The notes under the pieces were generated by a model, which saw only the letters and a program-made list of their open reading frames with translations, did no database searches and had not been told where the DNA came from. The position numbers and the translations under genes are program-made. 64,000 nucleotides of DNA, taken from Podospora pseudocomata (taxonomy: Eukaryota; Ascomycota; Sordariomycetes; Sordariales; Podosporaceae). The stretch covers positions 2,852,001 to 2,916,000 of the forward strand of contig NC_085888.1 of NCBI RefSeq assembly GCF_035222375.1. The letters run 5' to 3'. Positions 44,792 to 55,839 of this stretch are shown piece by piece. Numbering within the stretch: the stretch's first letter is position 1; every line of letters starts with the position of its first letter.

Positions 44792-46023
44792 ATGACGATG
44801 GGATACAGCTACGTTCAACAACCGCCCCAGTCTTACTACATAGCACCTAATTGTAGCCAGTCCCCGCTAGCTGTAGGGGACGAGACTGTGTGACCGCCCT
44901 CTTGAGACATTGTTGCCTGGCTTTGGCCTGGGCAAGTCACAGCGACTGCAAAGAGCCTATGACATGGCATTTACAACCCAAGAAATTGTCTGCCTACTCT
45001 CCCTTCAAGCTGAAATCATTCAACTTGAGAAAGAGCTTAAAACAGAGCGCCTTGCGGATGTAGTGTCTGCGAGTTCTCTGGCTGCAAATTATTGCAGAAA
45101 CTTCAAGCTCTCGCCTGATGCATCAAGTTCACAACACATGAAGCTTGGGGCTATCAGGGCATTAATAAAAGAGTATAGTCAGTTACATGAATACCACACC
45201 CCCCCTTTACCACAATAGACTGATCCGGTATCTGATGAGCTCCAGATGAACTTCTTTCGCAAGGTGAGTGAACGTCAACCAAACTTAATCTTTGCCTTCT
45301 AAATCACACAAAAGAAACTTATCTATCTGACTTTGGCCTTTATCAAACTGAAAGCATTCACACTCAACCAAGTAGACAAACCCATGAAATCACAACTCAA
45401 AAGTCTCAAATCATGGCTTAGAGACACCCAAGGAGGGAATTCCTTCCTCACAGACTTCGAAACCGAAATGTGGAGTGACGACAAACTCAGCTCCTGTCTA
45501 TGCCTCGAAACACCCACCGCCAAAGGCGACCCATTCACCAGGCGGCTGCTCAAATCCGTCATACAGGCCTACGACCGTGTCGTCGGTCGATATATCGGAT
45601 CCGGAGAGATGGTAGACGAGGAAACGGGCGACAAATCCTACAGCAGCAACCGGGTCAACCGTGCCAGCAATGTCTTTGGTGCGATCATGGCTTCCGCTCT
45701 CCCGGTGCTATCTATCTATGCACTGACTGAGATTCCGTCTACCGAGGCACGTATCGGCGCCACTGCTGGCTTCATCATCACCTTTGCTGTGTTGATGGGG
45801 ATCCTCGGCTCCGCCAAAAGGTCTGAGAGATCATTGCAGCAACGGCTACGTAAGTACAGGTTGATTTTTCCTTTGTTGCCATGATCTTTGATATCCTGTT
45901 GCTAACCGCTTTGGTCATGATAGGTTTGCAGCAACCGAGGCCGTCTTCATCGGGAGCGCTCTAAGAGCACAAGGATCTAGTGATGAGAGCATCAGTGCTC
46001 TCTTGAATCGCCCAGCTTGCTAG
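44792..46023 (+). pseudogene. Decayed DUF6594-type membrane protein gene
   Basis: The N-terminus MTMGYSYVQQPPQSYY starts at 44792. After a frame change near 44890 it continues RPLETLLPGFGLGKSQRLQR and EIVCLLSLQAEIIQLEKEL, the usual DUF6594 opening (position-specific lQaEi..Le..L). An in-frame TAG at 45216-45218 interrupts it before TDPVSDELQMNFFRK. A clean intron (45264-45314) leads to exon 45315-45849, with LKSWLRDTQGGNSFLTDFE, then the two C-terminal membrane helices (VFGAIMASALPVLSIYALTE and IGATAGFIITFAVLMGILGS). The next intron ends at 45923, but the expected last piece, FAATEAVFIGSAL, is then out of frame. DUF6594 proteins are common in filamentous fungi and lack a defined function. This copy seems inactive. 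Confidence 0.7.
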
Positions 46024-46155
46024 TATATACTTGTACCGTAGGATCGCCATTATCTTGTACCAGAAATTACCATTACGCCGAACTTTAAGATGTGTATCAC
46101 TCAACCAGCTCTTCATCTCATCCTGCCTTGAACTCCACAAAACATCACTCTCCCA

Positions 46156-48422
46156 CTACAGTTCATGACGCCCCCCTCTCCCCTCATGTTCATCACGCTG
46201 CCCTTCCCCTTCCTGATCATCATCCCCCTCTCTCCTCCCCCGTCTCAACTCCTCACCCAGCCGCTCAATCAACCTCTCCAAAATCCACTCCGCCTCCTCC
46301 TTCCCCCCCATCAAGGGACTCTTACTCCCCACCCAACTCCACGGCACCACCTTCTCCGTGACCCTCGCCTCCCCCCTATCATCCAACCCCTCATTCGGCC
46401 TCCCCCCCCTAAACTTATCCTTCTTCGTCCTCACATGCGTGCTCGCCTTCCCATGCTGACCAGCATCACTCTCATCCTCCCCAATCAACCTCAAATACCA
46501 CGCCCACTCCTTAAACGAGTACTTTCTCGGAGGGTGCTCCTTCAAATGCGCCGTAACCCTCGCAACTTCATCGATCAAAATGACCAAATAATCCTGCTGG
46601 CGATTTGGCAGAGTAAACGGGGCAGATTTCCTTCTTTTCTTCCTTTCCCGGAGATGTTGACCAGGACCGTGGGGGTGGTTCTCATCGGCGGTGTTATCGT
46701 CAATGTTTTTGTCATGAGCGTCATCGTTTCGAAAGGGCGGGTTGAATCTAACTCTGGGGGAGGTAGGTGATGAATTCGATGACTCGGCTTGACCCCGCTG
46801 AAGGGCTGTCTCGGCGTCGTTTTCTTCTTCCGAGTCCGAGCTGGTGTTGTCGCGGTCTTGAGCCTCGCCTAATATGCCAGTGGGTGTTTCCTCAATGATT
46901 TCTTCTTTGAAGAGCACCCCAAACGAAACATGTTTGAGAAACCGTTTGAGGTCCTTTTTGAAGGGGCGTTCACTAGGGAGGATGGTGATGGTAGCGATGG
47001 CGTCGGTGGCGTCGCGGACACCCTTAACCACTGTGTCACCGGCGTTGGAGATCAACACCGTCATGGTCGGCAAAGCCAACAACGCCCAAAACACCCAGAA
47101 GGACTTCCCCGCGTTAGAGACCGGGACGATGTCCCCGTAGCCGATAGTCGTCAAGCTCACAAAGCAAAAGAATATCCCATCAAAATACGTCCACCCCTGG
47201 TATGGTTCCTCACAGGCCTGGAAGATCCTTGCCCCCCCTAACCACAACGCAGCCCAGGTGCACGCTGAAACGGCAGTGGCATACCACCTCCTCTTTTTCG
47301 ACGTCTCCTTTTGGATATCCCTCATCAGCTTGAACTCTTTTTCTCGCCTCTCGAACTCGGTCAGGCCGCGATCAACCTCGGAAGGCGTCTGCCTGAGCTC
47401 CTCGCCCTCTTTTATAGGCACGAGAATACCATCTTTGCCCTTCTTCGTCATCTGCTTTAGCATCCTCCGCCTTCTCTTCTCCACCATCCGGGCGCTAAGC
47501 CTACGCCTGCCACGATCAAGTACCAAGCTTCGAATCGACCCAATGACAAGACCGAGGCTGATGATCCCCACCAAAGCAAACGGCATGACCAGTCCCTTCC
47601 CCAGACCGGTTTGTGGGGAGAAGTCCCCGAACCCTACGGTAAAAAGGGTGACAGCCGCCCAGTACACCGCGTCAAGATAGTTCCAGCCTTCAATCCTACC
47701 GAATAACAATGCGCCAAGGAGGAGGTAGAAGAGCAGCAAGATAGTCTGCATCATCAGTGTCCTTTGGCTAGGGGTGAGCACAAAGTCTTTGGGATAGTGC
47801 TCTGTTTGAGCCCCGAGGAATGTGATGACCATGAGGGAAGCGACGAGGAAGTAAAGAGCGGCGCCGTAGATGCCGTAGTAGAAGGCCTGGGACCAGATGT
47901 ATTGGCTGGTGGGCTCGATGATCAGTGGGCCAGAGGCGGTTGCGGTGAGAGAAATTAGGCATATGGAGGAGATGTACCATCCCACAATGGTGACTGGCTG
48001 GGCGATGGAGAACCTCAGTCGCTGCGTCATGTTCAGCAACAGAGCCATGTTGGCTATGAGCGCGATGAGCAGCTGGATGGCGTTGATGATGGTGAGCCAT
48101 ATTGGGTCCCTGATGAACGGGGCCGCATCCAGGTCGGAGCCGGGGAGGTAGTTCTGTCGCCATGGTCTTGCCAGGGCGCAAATACTGAATGCTGACGCGA
48201 CTGGACCCAGTGTGCCTGCTATCATGGGAAAGGCAGAAGAGGCGAACCACCATCGGCTGAGGTAGGTAATATCAGTGACGGTCTGTGATATCCTGTCTAC
48301 GGAGAAACTGACCTCGGGTCCAGATGCATCTGCTCATGCTCCTGTTGTTTTGGCAGCTTCTTACCGTCAGGATCAGCTGCGCGGAGATGTTCATCAATCT
48401 TTTCCCCGCCTGCATCGTTCAT
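46156..48422 (-). CDS. TOK1: Outward-rectifying two-pore potassium channel (TOK1 type)
   Basis: Exons 48422-48313 and 48256-46156 (56-base GTCAGT intron) give 736 residues; the junction reads HLDPS-RWWFASSAFPMIAG. The protein has eight predicted membrane helices and two pore loops, TVGFGD at about residue 240 and TIGYGD at about residue 400, the 8TM/2P arrangement unique to fungal TOK channels. The cytoplasmic linker and a C-terminal tail of about 260 residues are rich in charged residues (DRGRRRLSARMVEKRRRRML and acidic SDSEEENDAE). TOK channels carry outward potassium current across the plasma membrane and help to set membrane potential. The gene is divergent from the alpha/beta-hydrolase-like gene. 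Confidence 0.95.
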
Positions 48423-48859
48423 CTTGAGTCTCTCCCAGGCCTTGTCAAGACCCGAGAGTTTGGATGATATTGCCAAGACTCATATCCGGAAGATCTCGAA
48501 GTTCTCGGCGCTTGAAATAGAAGACAATGAATGCATGAGCATCAGGCGAGGGTTGGGGTGAGACAAAGAGCATGGCATTCCAGGGCTTACACGATGCGAA
48601 GTTGGGATGACAATGACGTCGTGCCGCCCCTGCCCATCTAGAGCCGGGGTCACGATCTTATCGGATGCAGCGCTGTGATTGGTCAAATTTGTTTGACAGC
48701 TTTGAGAATCGACTTCAAACGACAGTTTTAACTGTTTTGGATTGACCAAAACATCACTAGAATTGCGACAAACTCGTTTAATGAACCAGGAATGGAAACT
48801 CTGTGATGAAGTGGGGATGGGAAGGCTAAGAATTTTTGTCTTTTCAGAATCTGTTATCG
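48423..48859. promoter_or_regulatory. Divergent promoter region, TOK1 / alpha/beta-hydrolase-like gene
   Basis: These 437 bases lie between opposed starts. A 5' UTR intron acceptor (TTTTCAG, ending about 48847) may precede the hydrolase start. I recognise no specific factor site. Confidence 0.45.
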
Positions 48860-50378
48860 ATGTTGAGATGGCCACTGGGAGCAAGGCGCTGGCGTCCAGC
48901 AGCTCTTACTTGCAGAGTGCTTCGCAGATCTCGCTTCTATAGCACTAATGAGTCAGTTGAGAATGTTCAAGTTCAATGCGCATCAGCTGGTGAGATAACC
49001 GTGAGGTATGTCTGCTATACTTCATGAATTGGAACCACCATCTGACCGGGCCAGCCTTCACAACATCGCCAAGCATGCATCGACAAAACCTCTGGTTATT
49101 GTCATACCTCCAATCCCCCATACCGGAGGGGAACCACATAGCTCGCTCCCAAGATGGCTCCGGGAGTTTCCGGCAGCAGTCATCAACTACCGGTGGAACA
49201 ACGTGAAAGACCCAGAGGACAAGACACCTCTCAGATGGCCAAGCCCAGTTCACGACCTCACCTTTGGGTACTCCTGGCTGTCAGCCAACCTCGGCCTTCG
49301 TCCGGAGAAGAAAAAGCATGTCTTTGGTCGCCCAGCCTATGTCTATGGCTCCTATCTAGGCGCCACTCTAGGTGCTGGCCTAGCCTTCACAGAAGCTCAC
49401 CACCCCTTTCTGAACCTCGGCCAAGGCGGCATGACCGTCCGTGGTCTTATCGCTCACAACGGGATATACAACTGGCCCATGTTCCTTCCCGACCACCCAA
49501 TACACAGCTACAAGTTGAAGCCCCCTAAACACGGAATATGCCCATTCTACACCAACAAAGTCCAGTCACAACGTTTTGAGCTCGAGGAATTCGACGACAA
49601 TACGGCCTTTGGTTTCCTCTACTCCCAAATGCCCTACCTCTTTCCCTCACCATCAAACCTCTTTGACCCGTTCGCTTCCCCGACTCTGTTCTTTCAGAAC
49701 GCGCCTTTGCATGTACCGGAAGATTTCTTCAACCCATCCCGGTTCAACAACCTACCTTCACCGCCGGCATTATCTTCGGCAGTTGACAATTTCCTGGCTG
49801 ACACGACGGGCATCCCCGAGCCTCAACCGCCTCAGTCTGATGACCCATCTTCTTCACAGGCACTAAGCTCGAAACCGCTCGTAGAATTGACATCCCAAGA
49901 AATTGATGTGATTCTGGCCCAGAAGACAGCCGAAGCTATGGCATCCAGTCGCCCGAGAAAAGGGTATCTAGTCTTCCCGCCACGAAAATCGACCCTTCGA
50001 GTTCCGGAGACGCTGCTTTTGTTCGATTCTGACGATGTCCCGGCTTCAGTGGACGAGAAGAGGATACCGCCCAGGAATTCCTTCAAAGTCCAGGCCATAG
50101 AGCTAGCGGGGTTGATGAGACGGAGTGTGAGCATGTTCGAGTGCCAGACATTAGCTAAGGAGGGCGATGAGGAATTTGTGGGGCCGGAGGCAAGGGGCAG
50201 AGAAGCCCTAAGGAGAGTAAAGACCATGGAGCTTAGTGCCCAAGTTAAAGAGCAGGAGGAAGATGATATTGGAGAGTGGGGACTAAGGGGCAGTGAAGAA
50301 GCTTTGGCGGTGAAGTGGTTGAAGGGGGCCATCAGGGAGGATGAGGATTGGATGGAGGACAAGAGAGCAAGGTCTTGA
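48860..50378 (+). CDS. Alpha/beta-hydrolase-like protein with mitochondrial-type presequence
   Basis: Exons 48860-49005 and 49055-50378 (49-base GTATGT intron) give 489 residues. The first 30 residues, MLRWPLGARRWRPAALTCRV then LRRSRFYS, are rich in R, hydroxylated residues and hydrophobics with no acids, and fit a mitochondrial targeting sequence. The body shows an alpha/beta-hydrolase pattern: LVIVIPPIPHTGGEP for a first strand and loop, AAVINYRWN, VYGSYLGATLGAGLAF at the nucleophile elbow (not a strict GxSxG), and VRGLIAHNGIYNWP. The C-terminal half is fungal-specific and charged, including PRKGYLVFPPRKSTLRVPET. The catalytic state is uncertain. The intron itself contains an in-frame ATG (see findings). 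The substrate is unknown. Confidence 0.8.
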
Positions 50379-50571
50379 ACTTGTGGGAGGTATATATATC
50401 AGCAAACTAACAATTACAGAGGAAGACTAAACGCGATTAAACCATTATTCGTGAAAATCCAGCAGTGAATGAGTAGCCTCCAACAACAGAAACTGGATTC
50501 GACCGCACACTTTTCCGTCTATCCTTTGGGCCAACTTGATCCCGCACCTGCCTTACCACCTACCCCCTCAT

Positions 50572-51489
50572 CTAGGGTTGCTCACCATAAGCATGTCCAT
50601 AAGTAACCCCATACTGATGACTCTCAATAGGATCCTCCGTCACCTTCCCACCATTATTCGTCCCCATCATCTGGCTATTCTTCCGTCTCCACCTCATCAC
50701 AAAAAACGCCAACGCTCCCAAGATCAGCAGCCCAGCAACGCCAGCCCCAACTCCAATCCCAATCGTCGCCCCCTTAGACAGCCCACCACCCCCCTCCACA
50801 ACCTCGGCTGGCTCCGTTGAAGTCGGCGTGGTAGTAGCCCCATCGGCAGTGTTACTCACCGAACTCTCCCCCGTACTCGTCGCCGTCCCAGTCGTGGTCG
50901 TAGCATCCGAAACCAAACTCGTCACCGGCTCCGCAATTATCACCGTCGCCGTCCCAGAAAAAGTCTCACTGTCAACCTCAATAATTTTGCTCCCCATTCC
51001 TCTCTTAATCTCAAAGCTCCCACCCCCTTCCTCACAGGTACATTTCCCTTTCTTGTAATCATCCTCGCAACAAAACGTCTCCTGAGTACAAGCAGCCAGC
51101 TTCCCGTATATGTTATCACCCGCTATGACACCACCCATCAGCACCCACCATCAACAGTTCATTGTGAGACGAGACTTACTCAAGCAAACGCCCCCGCAAA
51201 GGGCATTATTCCACCCCGGACTCGTACAAGCCCCCCTCTGCACCTCCCCCAGAGTAATATTCGGAAAACTCTTCGTCTCCGTCGTAGCGATACACAGCGC
51301 GTTACTGAAGCACGTCCACCCCTGGGGACAGCAGAGCGATATCTCGGCGCCGAACGGTTGGCAGGGGTAGTACCCCAAAGCGTGTACTTCACCGGGGAAG
51401 TAACAGGGCGCGTTTTCCGCCGCGTGGGCTCCTATCACAAGCAGAAGCGCGGTAGCAGTAGCGGTGATGGATCGTATTGGTGGTGCCAT
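50572..51489 (-). CDS. Cysteine-rich receptor-like single-pass membrane protein
   Basis: Exons 51489-51180 and 51122-50572 (57-base GTAAGT intron) give 286 residues. An N-terminal signal peptide (MAPPIRSITATATALLLVIG-AHA) is followed by a cysteine-rich ectodomain (YYPCQPFGAEISLCCPQGWT, NALCGGVCL, CTQETFCCEDDYKKGKCTC). A T/S/E-rich mucin-like stalk comes next, then one transmembrane helix (GATIGIGVGAGVAGLLILGA) and a short basic and polar cytoplasmic tail (RWRRKNSQMM onwards). This is the architecture of many fungal wall or surface sensors, but I do not recognise a named family. An earlier in-frame ATG lies at 51507 (MQKEIT before MAPP), so the start could be six codons upstream. Confidence 0.85.
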
Positions 51490-52374
51490 TGTTATTTCTT
51501 TCTGCATCAATCTCTGGGCGAGGTACAACGGATCCTAAGGGTAGGTATAAAGATCGTGACAAACCACCAAAAGAAAATCGCAAGCAACCAAAAGTAAACC
51601 ACCAAGATTCCCCCCCTCCACCCGAAAAGGCGGCGCCCCCAAGTTCTTATGTACCTACCTACCAAAACCCCCAAGCGCCCAGCATCTGTCTAACCTGCAG
51701 ATGAAATTGACATTTGAACCGATGAACAGCCCAGGCACAACCGCAAGGCTCTACCCCCTACCTACCCTACCTTTTGCCCCCAAGACACAACCAGAGATAG
51801 TTGCCCAAACCCGATAAAAAAACGCCTCAGCTCAAAAGCGCCTCCATCCCTTCAGGTTAGACCCCATCTGCAAGCCTTCTGCAAGCCGTCACACTATTGG
51901 CACACTTCGAAAAGAGGCGTTTCCAATACCGCCCGCCACCACCACCCACAGGCGGCGCAGCCACGAGATACACTGCCATTCTCTTGATCGTTTGGCAGGT
52001 CGCACTTGTATGATGATGGTAGGCAAAAGGACACAGCAGCATGAAAAGTAAAACAAAACAAAAAGGTAGAAGAAATAGCAGGAGAAAAGACAGCGTCGTA
52101 TTGAGCCTCGCCATCCTCGCCAGACCCTGAACATCTCAAGGCGCGCGGACCGCAAAGCTGAAAGGTATCACCCCCGAAAGGGACTAAGGCGGGGAGAGAA
52201 CCGAGAGTCAGCTACAAGAGCGGGGGATTCATGTGATGCTCCCCTCCATTTTTATCACTCGCAAACCACAAGAAAAATGCCTCTCAATTGACAAAAAAAA
52301 GAAAGAAGAAAAAAGAGAGAGGGTTGGCAATGTATAGGCGGGTGGTGAAAAAAACAAAAACCAAAAATATGGAC
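51490..52374. other. Intergenic region before tRNA-Glu
   Basis: These 885 bases include the promoter and 5' UTR of the cysteine-rich membrane protein and C-rich, then A-rich stretches. I recognise no gene. Confidence 0.5.
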
Positions 52375-52465
52375 TCGGATACCGGGAGTCGAACCCGGGG
52401 CTGTTGAGAGAAAAGACACTTCTGAGAAGTGAGAGTCAACGATGTTACCGCTACACCATACCCGA
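52375..52465 (-). tRNA. tRNA-Glu (anticodon CTC) with a 21-base intron
   Basis: On the minus strand TCGGGTA at 52465 pairs with TATCCGA at 52375 to form the acceptor stem (with one G-U). The D stem is GTGT/ACAT, the anticodon stem GTTGA/TCAAC, and the T arm CCGGG-TTCGACT-CCCGG. The loop begins CTCTCA, giving anticodon CTC, which reads GAG. An intron of 21 bases follows position 37; it contains AGAAGTG, which can pair with the CACTTCT across the 5' intron boundary, as in the bulge-helix-bulge recognised by tRNA endonuclease. GGTTCGANTCC is the B box for RNA polymerase III. Confidence 0.93.
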
Positions 52466-53031
52466 TTTGCACAAATCGTGAATGGTCCGATTTTGGATGA
52501 CAAACTTTACAGAATCACCCGCTAACATCAACAACCTCCCCCCAACCTTCCACACCACCACCCTTTCAACCTTTCTTCCACCCAACCAACACCACCTCAC
52601 ACAATAATCACGGCAACAAGGGAAACAACACAACAAGTAAAAGAGTGTAAATCATCATCATTCAACGCCTTTCTATCACCCGCTAGAAAGCCCATCAACT
52701 CCATTCCTTCCCTCCCCTTATTTTTCTCTCCTCAATCCAAACTCTCCCCGGGGTATAAACGTGTGAGTGAAAGTAGAAAGATGCGAAGAAAAACAAAATA
52801 TATGCATACAAGTGGGTGGGTATGTAGTATTTACAAGTACAAAATTCGCTGGCGTTGGGTCGAGCAAAATCATCAAGAAAGAAAAAAGGGAAATCAGGAG
52901 AAAAAAAGATCAAAAGAAAAGCCATCATCTCCGCGTTTATATCGTTGGTTGGAATTTTACACAACCGTGAGAATGAAAATGCAAGAGAAAAAAAACTGGT
53001 TGGGCAATTTCTCAAGAACCCGTTAAATGGC
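52466..53031. other. Intergenic region, tRNA-Glu / Kch gene
   Basis: These 566 bases hold the tRNA 5' flank and the 3' region of the Kch gene; they are A-rich with short homopurine runs. I see no gene. Confidence 0.5.
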
Positions 53032-55839
53032 TCAGTATCTCGACTGGTTGCCTCTCTCCAAGTCGTCGCTCCAGCCATTGTTGTTGTTATGAGGGGCAAG
53101 ATCCCGAGAACTGCTGCCGGACATGTTGCCAACGGTTGTATTGGCCCGTTGGGGACCACGATCGTAATCGTAGTCATCAAGGGAGAACGCCCCTGACACG
53201 GTATTTGCCCGAGCCGGGGCCGCAAAAATGTCGAGTTCCGGTGACGGACTTCTGTCGGGCTCCAGTCTGCTGACGTACCCAGATGATGGCCCAGGATCCA
53301 GCCTGCTTACATAGCTAGACTGGCCAGTGGCCGACGGCTGGATGGGCACCGGGGAAGTCCACTCGGTTGTTATGGCGTGCGAGACAGTTGCCGGCTGATC
53401 CATGGACTGAGATTGGCTGGTGCTTTGCTCGGGGAATGGGCCAGGTGAGTCGCTCCACATCGTGGCAGATCTCGAGGGGTTCTCATTGGAACCATCAGTG
53501 GCCCGAGGCTGATACGCCTGAAAGGAATTGTTGCTCGTCCCGGTGTTGGACCTGTCAAGCTGACCAGAACCGCCCATGGGCTGCGCCTGGAAAGGTCCGG
53601 GCGAGTTGCTCCTCCCAGTATTAGATCTATCAAGGTACCCAGAGCCTTCCGCAGGCAGTGCCTGGAATGGGCCAGGTGAATCGCTCCTCCCAGGATTTGA
53701 TGGATCCTCATACTTCATCGCATCGTCTTCTGCCGGGTACGAAGCTGGCGTTTTGTTGCTTCCTGTGAGTGATCGACTCGTATACTGGTATTCGTCATGG
53801 CTCTGTGAAGAATTTGGCGCAACACCGTCGAGGTTTGGCAATGTCGGCTGCCGGTAATCATTGTCTTGTTGTGGCGCCTCTATGTTTGGCAGAGTCGGTT
53901 GCCTGTAATCCTCGTTCTGCTGTGGTTGGAGGGGCCCGCCAAATCCAGCGAGATTTGGCAGCGGCGGTTGTCGGTATTCATCGATCTCTTGCGGTTGGTA
54001 GGCGCCCGGCATGGTCATATTTCTCAGCGAACTGTTGCTAGCACTTTGGTGATGATATGGCTGACGAGGAGGCCCACCCATACCCATAGACACGCCCGAA
54101 CCGTTGCTATCGGCCCGTTGGTGAAAAGGCTGAATGGGAGCAGTCATATTCCTCTGGGGTGGGAATGGTGGTTGCTGTCCCCGAGGTGGCATTGGGCCGG
54201 TGGCGCTGCGCATTGGATATCCTCCTGGTCCCATTCTCGGGGGCGACGTTGGGCCATTGCGATACGACATGGTGGATGGGGCAGGACTGGCCCGTCCTTT
54301 CGAATAGTCGTCATATCCTGGTCTTCCTTGATTGGGCCCAGGCCATCTATTTTGCTGCTGATTTGGCCCTGGACCTCTGTAGTTGCTCATTTCATTCATT
54401 GGTGGCCTAACCGGGGGCGGCATGCTGGGCATAGCATCTTGAGAATACATTGCCTGGCCAGCAGTGTAGCCCGCGTTGAGATTCGAACCGTTCGAAGGCA
54501 TCCTGTTGAGTTGCTGGCTTGATGCGTAACTTCGGTTGGATTGAGCAGTCGCAGTCCTGGGAGGGGGAGGGAAACCGGCTGGCATCGCCGGTCCTGGTGA
54601 ATCTGAACGGCTAACACCCATGGCGGCAGCCCCACCGAGAAGCGATGCTCTGGCCGAGTATTTGCTGACCGACGTCGCCGTAGTTCCAGACCGAGATGGA
54701 ACTGGTCGCTTTTGCCCAAGAGTATTCATCTCAAAGCTGCCAGGAGTATTCGAACGGTCGGTCTTCTCGGAAATAGACATGAAGGTCTCGGCTCTCTTCA
54801 GACTCGGCATCTCAGCCAGATTATCGTCGGCGAAAACGGGCAGAGATGGCTTCATGGTGACTGGTCTGTTCTCCCCGTTCTTCTTGGCCGCCCTGAGTTC
54901 CGCCTTTTTTCGTTGTCTCTCGTCTTCCTCCATCGCCTTGTTGATCTTGACCGAGACAATCTGCTTGAGGCGCTTGTTGACCTTGCGCTCGCAGAAACCC
55001 GTCAAACCTCCATCTTCGCGGGGGATGTAACTCCACAAGAACAGCACGAAAAGTACCCCTGAGATTACCAACGAAAGAAACGAGAAGATCCAAACGACCA
55101 CAGTGAAGATCATACCACAGAGAATGACAGATTGCCTCGTGTCTTCAGTCGCAAGAGCCTGGATCTTGTCGATGAAATCAGCGAGTGAAGCATCAAAGTT
55201 GTCTCCCTTGATGTTGAGCTTCGCCCTGAAAATAGAATAGAGCGTAAGAGCGTTGAGAACCTGACGGGGCCCGGAGCAGAGGAGCACTCGAATCCATGAC
55301 TGGAAGCTGAAGAAAGTGAAGAGGGCGACGTAGTCGACGCCCTTTTTGCTCTTGGTTAGTTCGGCGAAAACGAGAAACCTCCTCCAACCGCTGGTTGGTC
55401 GAAGGCACTCCATGCGCTGAGCAATATGATCGAGGAAACACTCAGCAACACTTCCTCTTCGCATAATTCGGTTGGCGCGAAGGTGCTCGTAGCAGAGATT
55501 GGCCACGGAGAGGATGATGCAGCCGGCGAATACCCATTTCGTGACTTGGAATGGGATGAACTGAGCCGGTTCGATTTGGGAAGACCATCTGTCGAACGCA
55601 ATGAGTTGGTACGCTGTGAAACCATCGACGGCGTACACAGACAACGACAGGAACATGGAAGCAATAAGGATTCCATAGGCGAAGGGCGTCCAACATGAGG
55701 TCGACTTGAAATCGTTCAAGCTCTGCATGACATTAGCATTACCCAGCCCTGCTGCATTCAGTACTCAACTCACAATAAAGTCCCACTTCTCGGTTGGCTG
55801 GATCACAACATCCCTCCTTTTATGACTTAAAAATCCCAT
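53032..55839 (-). CDS. KCH1: Kch1/Prm6-type low-affinity potassium transporter
   Basis: A 66-base first exon (55839-55774, MGFLSHKRRDVVIQPTEKWD) is joined over a 51-base GTGAGT intron to 55722-53032, giving 918 residues. The first 280 residues form the KCH membrane domain with several helices (SCWTPFAYGILIASMFLSLS, QVTKWVFAGCIILSVANLCY, SVILCGMIFTVVVWIFSFLS) and the conserved IPREDGGLTGFCERKVNKRL segment. In yeast Kch1/Kch2 support potassium influx after calcium signalling or pheromone. The remaining 600 residues are a disordered tail rich in P, S, Q and N, with repeated YRQPTLPN and SPGPFQA motifs that contain candidate SP phosphorylation sites. The gene is long for the family because of this tail. 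Confidence 0.88.

Noticed and set aside
43226-46023. Reading the DTGS-containing gene as part of an LTR retrotransposon
   Set aside because: No reverse transcriptase, integrase or long terminal repeats are visible nearby, and the gene had ordinary spliceosomal introns.
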